Assembly (NCBI RefSeq): GCF_032854445.1
Contig: NC_088302.1
Span: 28,682,330 to 28,746,329, forward strand
DNA from: Liolophura sinensis
Lineage: Eukaryota > Mollusca > Polyplacophora > Chitonida > Chitonidae
Length of the DNA: 64,000 nt
Direction: 5' to 3'
Part shown: positions 12,112 to 27,100 of the stretch, one piece after another
How the letters are laid out: every line of letters begins with the position of its first letter
Numbering within the stretch: position 1 is the first letter of the stretch
Made by a program: the position numbers and the translations under genes
Notes under the pieces: generated by a model
Told to the model about the DNA's origin: nothing
Databases searched by the model: none
The model's input: only the letters and a program-made list of their open reading frames with translations

Positions 12112-15100
12112 GTAATATTTTACATTTTGCGAGAGGATTTTTAATTTCCCATATTGTCAAGCCAGCGTTCCAGATTTCTGGGGCTGGTCTAAAGATTGGA
12201 ATAACACCTAGACAGGACGATATAAAGACCAGATTTGAGAGAGGTCAGCTGCATATAAGTGACTGTAACTCAGAAACTATCGCACAAGCATGGATCAAAT
12301 CAAAGAGATTCAACATGAGCGCATTTCAAGTTATCCTGAAATATGCAGTATCCCGAACTATCATTCTGGCCACTGGATCATGAAGCAATCTTAGACTAGT
12401 CCTTAATCTAGGGATGTTCCTTTCTGTTGTTTTAGCTGAAAATTGTTTTACAATAACTTAACCAGAATTTACGTTGTTGAGCAATACATTGACTTTTTTA
12501 CATTTAAAGTGATTTGAAATTTTGGCTCAGGTCTAAGATCGCTTTGGGATCCCTGGGCCAGGCCTTCTTGCCTTCTTACACCTCTGGGCACATGTCGTTG
12601 TACTGGTGTCTAAAAGTATGACGTAGATGGGATGGTGAACACATTGTCTTAATGATCTAAAAGTTAACACAAAACATTGCAATGTCAGTACAATACAAAC
12701 CTGAGCTTTATTGAGCTTCACATTTTATGTATGATCAGCAGAATGTTTTGTTGTTGCACAAGCTCCAGATATTCATTTTTTGTACTTATATTTGCAGGGA
12801 TGTCATACAAATTACATTGCAGCTGCTCTGGGTCAATCATTCTCTGAACCCTATTTCTTCTAATTTTTGGGATGCCTGGTCTGCTCTTTTTAGCTAATGA
12901 TATACAGGTAGCTGTTGCAGGAATAGTTACTTTTTTTTTCACATGGTTACATCATCTGATGAAGCCCATAATCATATCTTAAATTTTCTAAAAAGCCAGG
13001 AAAGAATCATAATAGTTAAATGTTATGGTTTCTGCACTACTAATACCTGACCCAGAAATAGAAGACTTATGATAGGACTGTACTGGAGGTGTAAACAAAG
13101 TGAATTTGACCCTGGCTTTGAAAAACATTTTACCAGAAAAAAAAATGGAAAATACTGCCTTTAGGCGAGAGTCTCTTTTGAAAAGCAGTTGGAATGGGTA
13201 TCACCTTCAGATATGATAGTTTCAGTTCGCTGTATTACATAGAACTTCAGAAATCTGCAATAATCAGCATTTAGCCCTATGTTATTTATCACCTCCTCCT
13301 GAAAATCCTGGATACTCGAAATTATGAATTACCATTTTCTTGTACTTTGCCATGTTATCTATCACCTATTCTGTTAGTCATTGCGGAAGATGAGTGAAAT
13401 ACATGTACCCAGATGTAATCTATCTGGAATAGATTTGTTGTAGGCTGATGTCACCTGTCTGGCAATCCAGGTTTATGTGACAGTGGGTCATTGTAGCAAA
13501 ATGGTCACAGCCAAGAGCCAAGATTTCTTCGCCAACTCTTTGATCTGTTGGTGTTAATGTTGTATTCCTTCAGTTCATTTTACAAGGTGTAAAATGTTTG
13601 AATTGTGTTTAAATACATTAGATGGGATTTGACATGAAGGGAAATTTTTCAGAGCTATGCGAGGAATTCTAAAATGAGCAACAGTCTGATGAAGTCATTT
13701 GATGTTGGGATTAGATGTTGATGGTAATGATTTGTCTGAATTTGGTGAATAGAAATTAGAGCAGATATCGTAATCAACCTAACAGCATGGTGCAGTTTTA
13801 GTCAGAAGTCATTTAGAACGAAGAGAAGATGTTGCAGATTTTGTTCTAAATGGACTTGCTCAGGAAATAGTTACCCATGGACAAAAAGCACAAAAAGAAG
13901 TGCTTGCATGTATATGAAACAGTTTTTCAGTAAAAATTTATGCAGTATCCTATACCACATGACGAAAACAGCACTATATTAAAACTTATATATAACTTCA
14001 AGAAGAGCTGGTCTTCCCTGAGGCTATCTCATTCACAGGATATTACAGTTTACACCCCGTCCACTCTGATGCTGATGTAAGGATAGAGAGTATAAGATAC
14101 ACATGTGTGGAGAATTGCTGCTCAAGAGAAGAATAGAACCATGTATGTGCAGAAATATTAGGAAGCAAACAGATTAAATGTAAAATAACAGTAAAAAATA
14201 TTAATGTTTGGAATGTGTATGTTCATTTCATATGTGAACGAAAAGATTTGGAAATGTGCCGTTATGTTTGCCGTTGTGATTTTTCTGTATCTTGTTCAGT
14301 GTTTCAAGAGGCTTAATGTTGTGTGTTGTTGATGTTGAAAGATTGTTACAGAGGTAGAAGGAATGAAAGATCTTCCATAGTAATAATAATATAGATCTAA
14401 GTATAAATGAAAACGTGAAAGCACAAAACTAAGTAAGCTAAGTTTTAACATAACAAAATTATAATCTGAACCTACAAACAATTTGGAACCTTTTTAGTTG
14501 TTGAAAAATACATGTAATTTTAAATAATGAAATTGAAAGCTTGAAAAGCAAGGGGCTTAGTTTTACACAGAGAGAGAGAGAGGCATAGTTTGATGCCTGT
14601 ATTTGTAAAACTCTGTAATGTAATTTGTCCTTACTTAGGGTGACAGATATTATCCTTATCATTTAAGCTATAAACAGAAATCAAATTGGAGATAATCTTT
14701 CTTATCCTATTGCTTAAAACAGGATGTAATTTTTATGCTCCACTAAAGCAAGGCACACAGACCTGCTGCTGCAGCTTTGTTGGCCTTTGAAATTACAGTG
14801 AAAGAAAGCTTTTATGTTGAAAGGAAAGCTTATTAACATATGTCATAATTTTCAGTTTATGAAAGGGATGCTTAGGTGTACATGTATTTATTTATTAGAT
14901 TGGTGTTTTACACTGAACTTCAGAATTATTTCACGTAGACGACAGCGGCGAGTATTATGGTGGGAGAAAACCGGGCAGAGTCCACAACCATCCGCAGGAT
15001 GCTGATAGACCTTCCCATATATGCAATTTCATGTATGTCTATAAGAATATTTGCCAAGTTGGCGATTTCTGTATGCAATACTGTTTTGACTTTCATCAGC

Positions 15101-18100
15101 TTGTGGCCTTCAGCTTCTGCCCGTTGTACTCGACTGAATCCATGGCCTCGAGTACATGTAAATCATATTTGTCTGTTGAAGGAGGGTTTTATGTAGTACA
15201 GACATGACAGAACTGGTGTTATATACATTTACATAATGGCCGTGGGCTAGAAAACCACTGTCTGTATTTATGTCATTTCGAATTTAGGATGGTGAGAAAT
15301 GTAATTTTTCAGCTTTCAGCACTAGTAATACACTGTATCTGACTTTAAAAGCAGTGCTATATTACTATCATTCATGTGCAGTGTTAATGTACTAAAACCA
15401 TGTTTTTATAATACATGTACTAAAAAGAAATATGTGTGACCTTATTCAATAATGATCAATCCAATCTAACATACAGGTAATGAATGGTGCGGAAATAAAG
15501 CAGTGAGATGTACATGGGCAGAGAAAACTTCTGCATGACAAAGTCCTTTTAGCTATATGTAAAAATTCTGTACCCTATTTGTTCTAATTTTTGGGACACC
15601 TGGACTGCTCATTTTGGGCAATATATATGTAATTGAAAACTTTTTGTAGCAGGAATATTGTTTCTTTTTTTCTCATATGGTTAGACCATCTAATGACCAA
15701 CATACTCATATCTTTACTTTTCCAAAAGGCTGGTAGTAAAGAAATGTAATATTCTACTTTCAACCCTGCTAATATCTGTTCCAAAAATTAGAAGAATTAG
15801 GGTACTGCTGTCGGATTATTTCAGTCTGTTAGAATGTGGTTAGTGAATGCATGTGATGTCTAGTTACCTACATCAGTGTGGATAGGTTCTTGAACATAAA
15901 GATGAAAATTCTTCTGTTCTCTTCCCAATCTCAAAGGTTTGTGAATAGAAATCTGTCATTTTAGCTGAAAACAGTAAAGACTGCGTTAATTGAGTGCTAT
16001 TGCAGAATCTTGCCAATATAAAGAACACACGTAAGTACAAGTGCATGTATATTTTTATGAACATACATGTTAATTATTTGTGTGCATACTGTACATTACA
16101 TTACATGTCAAAGCATTACATACATGTAGTTACATGAATTAATTTGCGAGTGGTAGAAATGCCAATGCGATAATGCTAAAGCTAATCTGATATGTACATA
16201 CAAGTACAGTAATTACGTCTAAATGAGCGCAACCAGTAATTTTCCACTTTGGATTAAATGACGTGAAATATTTATACTGTAGGAGCTAGACATTCTGAGC
16301 CACGTCATGACTTACTGTGCATATAAAAGTTGCAGACGGTTTGAATGTCAAGGACTGTTATGTATTGTTGACCTGAAAATAGTTTTCCAGCCAGTTCTGG
16401 ATATAAACATGAGCAAATAGAAACTAGTGCAGGAATCTACAGACTTGTGGGAGTTAACTAAGATGTTCAAAAAAAGGATTTTTGTACTATAGTTGCTATG
16501 GTTAAAACTATGAAACCACCTTTTAGCCAGTGCCAATAACAAAAATTTACCTCTGCAGCCAGTTTGTAAACATGGGTGCACTTCTAATTCGATCCCTGAG
16601 TTGATTTAGAGTGTTTGTCAAATTTGTACGGCTAAATAGTTAAGGCACACTTGTTTTTCAGAAGCTAGAATACATGGAGACGCAGGGTGGATTCAATCCT
16701 GGCCTGGGATAGGAACTACGTGGATTCGACCTTCACTCTTCCCTCCAGTTATAAAACTGACTTACTGCATCTAAGTGAAACATTCTTGACTATGGTGTTA
16801 AACACCAATGAAATAAATAGATGGATCACCAGAGTATCCTGTTGAGTTGCTTTCCATAATACTCTCGTTATACACATACTTTGCATCTCTCACTTAAGAA
16901 AGCAGAGAAATTCGGCAAATTCAGAGATCACCATCAGTAAGTACAAACATGCACTAAACTCTTAATGCCAGATGTTAATGTTTGATATTTGATTAATGTA
17001 CATTGTGTGGTTGATGTACATGCATATATTCATTAAGTGTCATGTGAGGCGCCGGGTCATCCTTTGAGGATTTGATTATACTATTTTGGACTAAAGTTAG
17101 CTGAAATTATCTAATTTTGAAGCGTATGTAATTGATAGAAATCAATTTTTGTAACAATCTGACAGAGTTGGCCAGGTGGTGAAAGAGTCCTCCTTATGAG
17201 CAATTGAAATTACATGTATGTGTAGGTGATGTTTAGATGTGTCATCAAAGTTGACATTCCTACTTCATCATTTCTGTTCTCATGTTGAAGTCCTAGTCTC
17301 CTGATGCTGTGGTGCAGGATGGGAGTTAATTTTATATTTGTTTCTCAACTTCTGGGTATGGCATTGTAATGAGGTGGTGCTCAGCTGTATATACCTGATG
17401 TACATATTAAAGCATTAACAACAATAAATAAATACATACACTGTATACATGTTACACTGTAAACTCATGAAGCCAGTCTGCTACAAGGAAATGTTGGTTC
17501 AAAAAGAATATTAACACAAAAATATAATAAAAAGTAAAATAAAATATGAAAGCCATAAATGAAAAATCTACGTGAAAAGTTGAGTGTACTTACATGTATG
17601 ATAAAACTTTTTACGTTGATAAAGTTGTGCAGAACTAAAGTATTTCCCAGTCACAAGGACATGCATTTGCAAAATTAGTGGACCTTTTTACAGTATGTGA
17701 ATATTTAAGTACTTTTCATAGCAACATTGTCTGTAGGCTGTCGCTGTAAAACTTTTTTGAAAAGGAAGACAAGCAAATCTTTTTTAAGCACATTAGGGTT
17801 GTGGTACACTTTAAATAGCAAATTGTGAAATGTCAGTGTTTCCCAAGGATTGCACTTAGCTGTATGCAGTATTGATTGGGGTGTAATAAAGTTGTTGCTA
17901 TTTTCATTTATTTATGCGATACTTTACACATGTTCTAGTAACTAACATACATGTATATGGTAAGTAGTCTGTTGTATTCATTCAAAACTATCTATGGTTT
18001 AAATTGTGTATAACTATTTAAGAAGTAGTTCATCGGATAATGAATTCAATTAATAAAATTACTTTTAGGGAATGTAAAATTATCCAGTTCTACTTGGAAA

Positions 18101-21100
18101 ATGTTAAAGTTCTCTGCTCCAGTTTAGTGCATTGTTTGTCTGCTTATTATCATAATTTCAGATTTCATTTGACATACAGGTACAGTGTGAGGAAATCCTG
18201 CCATAAAGGAACTAATGTTTCATATAAACATACACACATGAGCAATACAGTAATTCTCGTATATGTGCAAGGTGTTTAATTAAGCATATTCAGATGGCAT
18301 TATTGTGTGTAGACTGATAAAATTAGACTTTTTCATGAAGCACTGAAATTGACCAACCTAACCACTGTAGTTTTATCGCCAGAATCACAATAAGATAGTG
18401 AATGAATCCTACTGAAAGTTGTGAAAAGATTGATGAATTCAGATACTGCTATTTAGACCCCAGAAATTGCATTGTATTGTTTATGAGGCATAGGGATATA
18501 AATTCTCTGAATTAGCCTTTGTGTGGTCATGCAGAGCAACCATGGCAGAGCGGACCAGTGGGGTTTAAGAGTCCATCCCCTCTCTGAGTTTAATCCCTTT
18601 AACCTCATAGTCCTGCTGATGTTTGATAAATCAGTGGATATCTGGTAGACAGTGACAGTGCAATGCTGGTATCTAGGTCATGTGATGCACTGGGTTATGT
18701 GAGGTAATGAGGAGGTTATCTGAGACATAGTGGTGAGCATAGTACATGCATGTACATGTAATCTCTTGATGGACAATCAATGGCATGTCTGTCTGTCTGG
18801 CTGTCAGTTACTGTCCAATACATACATTTGTTCTAGCAGACAGTTATGCCACAGTTGGCTTGTGCATTGCTTTGTATTGTGCTGATTTTGTGAAATAATT
18901 ATTATGGCTGCATACATGCGCATGTATACTGTTGTTCTACATATCAGATTACCTTCTTGAAATTAATAGCCACAGTTTTGGTAGAAAGTCTACATCTACC
19001 ATCCAGACAGGGTGAAACAGTGGAAACTTTGTACATTTCAGGACTTCATTGAAAATTCAAACATATTCTATATGTTTAAACATTTAAAGTTTTTTGAAAT
19101 TTTGAAGAGATTGTTTAGATTGGGTTATGGTCGGTATTCTGTTGAAGAGAGCAGTTATTTCAGGATTGGCTATAACTGTTTTCTCTTCATTTGGCTATGA
19201 ACGAGGAAACTGCTGTTACTGCAAGCTTTTTGAATCTGCGAAGTGGTTCATACGAAAGTCTGCGTAGCAGTTTTTTTTTTTTCACATCCCAAGTGAACAT
19301 AGAAAAAGTTAGTCAATCTTTATAATTAAAGTTAAGGAGAAATGCAAATTATTTGCTTGGTAACTTGTTTCACAAACGTCTTCATCTGTGAAAAGGGCAT
19401 GTTTAGTATGTAGAAAGAAGACACAAACAAATGCAATGGAACAATTTTCTTACATGATGGCATGTCAGTTATCAGCTGAAAGTCTTGTTGGTGGCATGCT
19501 GGAGTTTGAATGACTTCACTTCAGTGTTGTACTGAAAACTGTAAGATACACATGTGGAAAGTCAAATGAGCTGCATGAAGCGGGGTCAGGCATAATTGTT
19601 GTGCGTTGAAGACACTGCAGTTTTGATGTGGTGCAAGGAGCCAGGAGAGCAGGCAGGGGAAGGTTGACCTGGCCATATGCATGTGTGATGTGTTTGTGTT
19701 TTCGAAAACATGTGCAGGGATGTGATTATCAGCAGGTTGAATAAAACACGACAGCATAACACTGATGATATTCTTGTGATTTGTGGAGGAAAAAGCAGTG
19801 ATGTTTTATGATGTAGTCTACGCTGTCTTCATCTGTCCGAATTTTAGACATGTGACATCCCGTGCCGATGAAATTTGAGACTGTTTTGCAGAAGTGAATG
19901 AGAGGTCATACCAAACATTAAATTTTAGATGTGCTGGTTCGTTTTAAATTCATGGCAGTTACTAATTTTTACGAAGTAACACACTGACCTCTATCCTGTA
20001 CGAGTTAAATTTTTGCAGGTTAAAGAGTTGAAATATTTTTTGAAATTTACATCTCTCTCTTCTTACATGGAGCCCTGTTGTAGATTTTTAAAAAATCACA
20101 TAAAGGGAAATTGTATTAGATCGAACTATAGTTTTTGTTTTCCAGTTCCGGGTATTAGATGAGTTTTTCAAATTATGGTAGACGGTTCAGTTGTGTTAAT
20201 TTTTTTCACTTTATTGTACAGTGTGAGTGAAGATTGGATGATGGAAAAGCATCGGTGTGCGGAAAATCTGTCTGTGGTAGCCAGGAAATGCTTGTATTGC
20301 ATACATGTAGGTTTGACCTTGTCTAGTTTCGGTGAATGTAGTCTCTGTCAGGGCAGGGTATAAGTATTTTTTAGCTTCATAGAAGTATGAACACAAAATA
20401 TTAACAGATCAAAATACATTTTGTCTCTATGGAGAGAAATATGATATAAATGAAATAAATAAAACATTCAAATCTGGTTGGAATGAAACTAGTCCAAACT
20501 GATATACAGGTAGTGTAAGTGATGCTAACAGAATTCCGGAACAATCTGACGTCGAAAAGGTAACCATGATGGTTGTCGGATGCAAACATATTGACTTGTG
20601 CTACACATAGATAACTGAAATCCAGTACACTATTGTTTGAATTAAATTTTTTGAACAAGGTTTATACCTGCCAGCTTCGATCAATATTAACAATACCTGA
20701 CATGCTTGTACATTTCCGACTCACATGTACATATATTTTAACACTGTATATGCATATGGTATCTGTAATAAAATTGAACGAGAGAAAGTGTCAGTAAAAC
20801 ACACATGTTTATCTGGGTATATGTAGGTGGCAGTACAGGTAGCACTCCCAAGCCAGATGTATAGGCCAGGTAGTTCACAGGGTCTGTGTATTAAAGCATG
20901 GCTGCAGGTAAGTTCTCACACCAGATACTACTGCTACCAGCTGTTACATTACCTAGCAACAATATCGTCCAAGTTCATAGCAAGAAATGCTTTCAGATGA
21001 TTTATGCCACTTTTGCTGGCAAATACTACATGTATTCCAAGTGTTATTTGATGCATTTCAAGATTTCTCAGGATGTGATTGGCGAACAGTAGTACCCCAG

Positions 21101-24100
21101 GTCGCAGGTTTCCCTGTCGTATGACCAGCATAACTTCTCAACGTGTCAACATGGAGTGCCTGCCTGTTTTCCACTTACTGGCATTAATTTGCATATGTCA
21201 ATACATATATCAATACGTTAAACTATTTTTTAAAAAAATGTGCGTGGAATCATTTACCCGTCCACAAGAGATTTCCTGTACATACGCATGCAGTTAAATG
21301 CTCTGACTTTTGCCAAGCCTTTTTGCCTCCGTCAACGTCAAGTTGTTACCGCTGTTGGTGTTTATCTGTCCACAAGTCTGATTCTGTGACCTTTGGCAAT
21401 ATTTTCAAGATCATTGGAATCATTGAAGTTTATAAACGGGATGTTCCATGAACTCTTCATGTACGTTTCTTCGAACTTGAACCACATGTTCACATATATA
21501 CTTACACATGTAGTCCTGTAAAAGAAACAAACAGCTTTTCATTGACAGTTTCATTGCATCACTGGTTTTAGGTTGTGTTTTACGAGTAAGCCGACGCTAA
21601 TAAATCTAAGAATGGAATATAGATTTGGAAATCTACCTTTTTGTTTTGCCCAGTAGATGATTTTCCTTTTTACAGAAACAATTTTTTACAGGAACAGTTG
21701 CTGGAACAGTCCAGATTTCCCACAAATTAGATAATTTTTGAATTTTTTTCTAATTTGTTTTATTTTTATACTCTCCTTTGACATTGAAAAATGATTCATT
21801 CTGCCCGTAAAACAAAATTTTAAATTGGTGTATGACCTAGCAGTAACCTGTTTTTCCAAGGTCTCTGGACCTTTGGCGCCATTTCGTTGAAAACATGCCC
21901 TCTTAGAACTATGCTTGTTACCAAGGGGTATTGGTGCCTCCGTGGCTCAGTTGGTTACCGCGCTAGCGCAGTGTAATGACCCGGGAGCCTCTCACCAATG
22001 CAGTCGCTGTGAGTTCAAGTCCAGCTCATGCTGGCTTCTTCTCCGGCCGTAAGTGGGAAGGTCTCCCAGCAACCTGCGGATGGTCGTGGGTTTCCCCCGG
22101 GCTGTGCCCGGTTTCCACCCACCATAATGCTGGCTGTCGTCGTATAGGTGAAATATTCTTGAGTACGGCGTAAAACACCAATCAAATAAATAAATAAATA
22201 AAACCAAGGGGTATTTAGTGCACTGAGTCCTATTTTTATACCACTTCATTGTTAGTGTGCTGTCTAGGATGTAGAATAAAAAGAAGTCAAACTTGGAGAT
22301 TTACTTACCATTTTCAGAATAGCCAGTCTTGGTGTATCATCACTAATGAATAAAAAGGGAGGGTAGGTGGACTCACAGGGAATTCATTGTTCTTTATTCT
22401 TGATGATGAAAGAGATAAGGATTTACAGAAATTAAATCAAACTTTAAAATGAAAAAACTTATATCAAAGCCCAATAAAATCATTTGTTTGGATGCACCAC
22501 TTTGGTAGGTGTGATATTAAGTTGAAAGCATTACATGTGTGCAGCCTCATTGAAACAAACTAAAAGTGGAAAAATTCCAGGTGTTAACGTGGAGAAAAAG
22601 TTGCAGATGTGTGGCATATAGATGTATAAAAATATGTGTGTCCGTGCCTCTTGCATGACTACTGTAGTGTAAATGCTATATATAGAATAAAAATTAGGGG
22701 TAAAATACAGAGTAATAATTAGTTCTCTTCAATCGCACTACATGTTAGCATATATATCCATGTATGGTTGAATGCCATATGTAATAAAGAAATGTACACG
22801 TATACTGTAGCTTGTAAAAACGTTTACATTAAGTTATGTGCATATCCATGCTGATTACATCTGGCATTCACTATCAGATACAATCAATATCAGTATGTAA
22901 TTTATATTGCTCTGTTGTCATGCGCATCTGAACAGACTGCAGAAACCTGCAGTAGATGTGGTTATATCTTGTTAATTATAAATTGCAGGATTTTTTTAAT
23001 GGCAGGAGTTATTAAGTTATGTAACTTTTTCTGCCCATTATATTATACGTTTAGGTGTCAAAATTACCCACAAAGTGTGACTGGCTGCTAGGACCATTGC
23101 TCTGATACAAATCCACTGGTTCTTCAGTTACATAGACCAAAACATGATTGAACTGCTCTAGTTTTGATTTTCTTCTAAATATAGTGTCTAGTCGAAGCCA
23201 TATTTGTATATGGTTGTTTGTAAATGCATGGATGGTTAATGGTATCAGAATTAAATAAAGATGCTAATGCAATAATTTTTATACTGAAAATGTATGTGAG
23301 TTTGAAGAGAATTTTGTTTTAAAACACCAGTGTAGCAGATATTTTAATGAGTTTGCCTGAAATATAGGGCCATGAAAAACATTGGCTAATGGTGGCCAAA
23401 GGTTAAAGCTGTTTTACAACAAACAATACCCAATACATGTACATGTGTATCCATGAAAAATAACATTGTGATGTTAAGTATGCCAAAGCCATGTGCCATG
23501 AGCGAATTGCATAACACACCACCCATTTATCATCATCATCCAAATACTCGCATTCACAAAATATTCACTACTGTAGCTAATATGAGCATCAAAATATTTA
23601 CCATGCTTGACATAATTTTACACTGTGAAGTATCTAATAATGGTACGTGTGTGTGCCATGACAGTGAGTAAACATATCAGATCCATTGGTCATTTGCCTT
23701 AACATTTTGTTTGTGACCTCAATATAATTGACTACATGTGCATACATTATCAAAGTAATAATACCTTGGCTCAGATGACTTACTGTGACTCACAGGCCCA
23801 TGACCAGTGAGGTTCTATGTTCAAATCCAGCTCTCGCAGCATTGGGTTGTCTTTTTGGTAAGACATTTATGGGGTAACTGGTAAAGGTGGATGATTTACT
23901 CCATGTATGTCTGATGTTCTCCATCCAACACTGACAGTGGTCATTTATAAATTCTTGAGAACAGCATCAAAAACGAACCAGCCAATCAGTTACTCAAAGT
24001 ACATGTAACATCAGTTGACCCGAGACACTTTGGTTTCCTCCACCCATAATCTAATAAATATAAAGCCAAAATACATAGATGAAAAAAGATACATTCTTTG

Positions 24101-27100
24101 TCCATCCAAGGATGGTGTGTTTAATGGAGAATACAACTGGGCTTGGTTTAGAATTTGCATGTTTGCTGGCGGTTCTGCACACTTCAGGCAAGCTGTTTGC
24201 TATCCTTTCTGCCATGCCTGCACACCAGGTGCATTTCAGGCAAGCTGTTTGCTATCCTTTGTGCCATGCCTGTACACCATGTGCATTTCAGGCAAGCTGT
24301 TTTCTATCCTTTCTGCCATGCTTTTGTAACATGTATAACGGAAGTTTGCGCTTTGTTTTATTAGAGAGGACCGTGCCACTGGAGAACAAGGAACTCAAAG
24401 CTAACACAGATGCTAACAAAGGGGAGGTAACTCCACCAGTGATCAAGTCAACCCAGGCTGTTTCTGCTCAACAAACCAGACCTCCAGCTCAGCAGACCAG
24501 GCCGCCAGCTCAGCAGGTGAGGGAGACAACATCATACCCTTGTGAATGATGTTCTCTCTGTCGGTCGGTCGGTCGGTGGTAGGTGGTCAAAGTTTGGACA
24601 TCCATCCTGGTCCACTCACTTAATGAGCACAAGAGGATTTTGTTTTCTTACTAGATATCACTGCTATTCAGTTGCAAATTTGAACTTGTGTTTAAGGATC
24701 TGTCCCCACTGTGACTTTTGAGTACAGTAGAACTAGAGGTTATGGGTATGTCGAGTACGAGGAGGTTTTGTCAGTGACTTGCCAAAAGCTGGTGATTGTC
24801 CCTTAACACCCCTGTTTTCTCCACCCATGAAACTTAAACCTTCATAGAGGTACTGGTGTGGCATTAAACAAATAAATCAAATAAATAAATTAAAAAAATA
24901 TATATGCTGCTTGTCGTAGATCTGTGTACAGTATATATTGATATCGCACACCTGATTACAAGGAGGCAGAGCTAAGGCTTGCTGTATTTTCCTGGTTTCA
25001 TAGCTCAAGATATGCATTGCGTTTCTTTATTGATTGTAGGAAATGCACACACCCTAATTCTTTTAACCACAGTGAGCAATATTTAGAAGCATATTTAAAG
25101 ATTGATTTGGTGCAGAGAAATTATCTGCATAGTTTTATGAAGATTGCATTTTCAGTGACAAACAAATCATTTTTGGTGTCATTTTCATATTGATTGTATG
25201 CACTGGAAAAGGTGTTTAAGAGGTCAAACAGGTTGAAGATTTACCGTGGTTAAGTACGTTTTTACCTGCTTTTTCTTCTGTTTCACAGACCCAGGTGTTG
25301 AACGATGAGGCTAATTGGCCAGCACTAGGGGAACTCGCAGAGGTAAAATACTGTAAACGTTTGTTTATAGGGACACATTCTTGCTTGTCATTTTCCTTCC
25401 TGTAGTCATATGTAGAAGAAGGCAGTTTTCATTGCCTCTAGAAACGCACTTCATTGGGAGTGGCATTTTTAGGGCAAATGCCCCCTAATTGCAGTGCGGA
25501 CCTGACAGCACAAGTAAGACTACAATTCTGTTCTCTGGACATCTACTTGCAGGGGAGGCTTAGTGGTGAACATTTTTTGTTTCTGTTCAAAAATGTAATG
25601 TCGAAGAGTATTGGTGAACTTGAATGCATGTAAGCATTTGAGTTAAGCAACACTGCTAAATTTTGTTAGTATGCCTTTCTGTTTCTAGCCCCAGGTCATT
25701 AAAAAGGGCGTGCGACCCCCAACGAGTTCGGCTGCTCCACAAACATCTGTGCCAGCGACATCAACGGGGTCTCCCAAACAGCAACCTGACACCAGCGCCC
25801 CCTCACAGGCTCACAGTGATTCAGGGGGAGATGACTCCTCCAAGGAAAACAAAGACACTGGAAGTAGTGAGGAGGGACCCAAGGCACCAAAGAAAAAAGG
25901 TGAATTTGATCTTCCCCGAAGCAGCAATAGTATTTACAGCTCATCAGCAAATTTGGAAGGCATGAGTGTTCAGTTGAAGGGATATGGTCAGCTGCATGCT
26001 GCCCAAGTACTGTTATTAAACATAAAGGAACTCATGAGCTTTATAGTTGGATGGAAAAAAAATGACAGTATTTTGTTGCCTCTGGGTATTTTCTGGTGTT
26101 GAAATATTCAGAAGATCCCAGATGAGGGCTTTTGTAAGTCCATAGAATGAAACAAGGTCATGTAATTATATACAAGGAGGTTTACCGGGTTTATTTCCAG
26201 CTTTATGTTTCTTGTGAAACTCTGACCAGACTTTGTTTTCTTGTCCACCTCTCAAGGCAATAAACAGAAATGGGTTCCATTAGAAATCAATCCTCCCAAG
26301 ACTTCAAGGAGAGGAAGAAGAAGCCGCAGTGCTGGGCGATTGTCGCCACATCCTAATAAAGACGCTCGAAATCGACATGAACGCTCTGAGCGGTTTGGTA
26401 AAGGGGAGAAAACTCCAGACAGTGCTGAAATGGCTAAGGGTAATGTCTAGTCTTTGCTCACCATATATTGTGAGTTATTCTCTCACCAGATTGGCTGTGT
26501 CTGGAAGCAGGATCTTTGAAAGTCATTACTGCCTGCAGTAGTTTCATAAACTCAACCTACAAACCTTTCTGTTTTATAAGGAATAGCCTTAAAGTGATAG
26601 AGGATAGAATAATTAAAGTAACGTTTAAAGTGTAAGATTTTCCAGTGAAGACTTAGTGTATACACTATATCCGATGTGATAATTTGCTGTTGTGTAAAGG
26701 ATGTTTTGAAATTACATTTTTAATTTTTTTTTTTTTTCTTGCATGATCATGTGGTAGTAACATTGTGAATTTGTTGTGTTGATTTATGGTTACTATTGTT
26801 TTCTCCCAGGCCCAGATTCTGCCAACTGGCGAGATCACATGAATCCAGTGAGCCCCCGCGAAGGTCGACGGACACCATTCAGAGGCCGTGGGCGAGGCCG
26901 AGGAAGGGGGAGAGGCCGAGGGGGACGGGGTAGAGGAGGTCAGTTTAAAACTTAATTTAAATTCTTACGATATAATTCAGTTTTAACTATTGAAAGAATG
27001 TTTGAGCTTCTCAAAAGAGATGAATGTAACAAGATTTATGTCTACTGAGCTAACATTCGATTATTTCATGATGTTTCAGGAGCAGACCATGGCTTCCACT

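Larger units (their letters stand above)
12112..24364 (+). other. LARP1 intron 1 (12.3 kb)
   Basis: Contains two copies of a TA-flanked MITE (about 12849-13076 and 15573-15802), a minus-strand SINE fragment (14884-15018), degenerate SINE relatives (16640-16825, about 23790-23985), a full-length SINE (21933-22202) and a 52-bp tandem array just before exon 2. No other gene is recognisable; the open frames are short and unconserved in appearance. Confidence 0.75.

Noticed and set aside
12112-12383. Continuation of the exon 1 frame to 12383
   Set aside because: A strong donor at 12112 and an in-phase exon 2 explain the protein; the continuation has no similarity to LARP1.
21933-22022. tRNA genes at the SINE heads (also 46110-46188 and 63200-63283)
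   Set aside because: A and B boxes are present but spacing and stems do not form a proper cloverleaf, and each head is joined to the SINE body.
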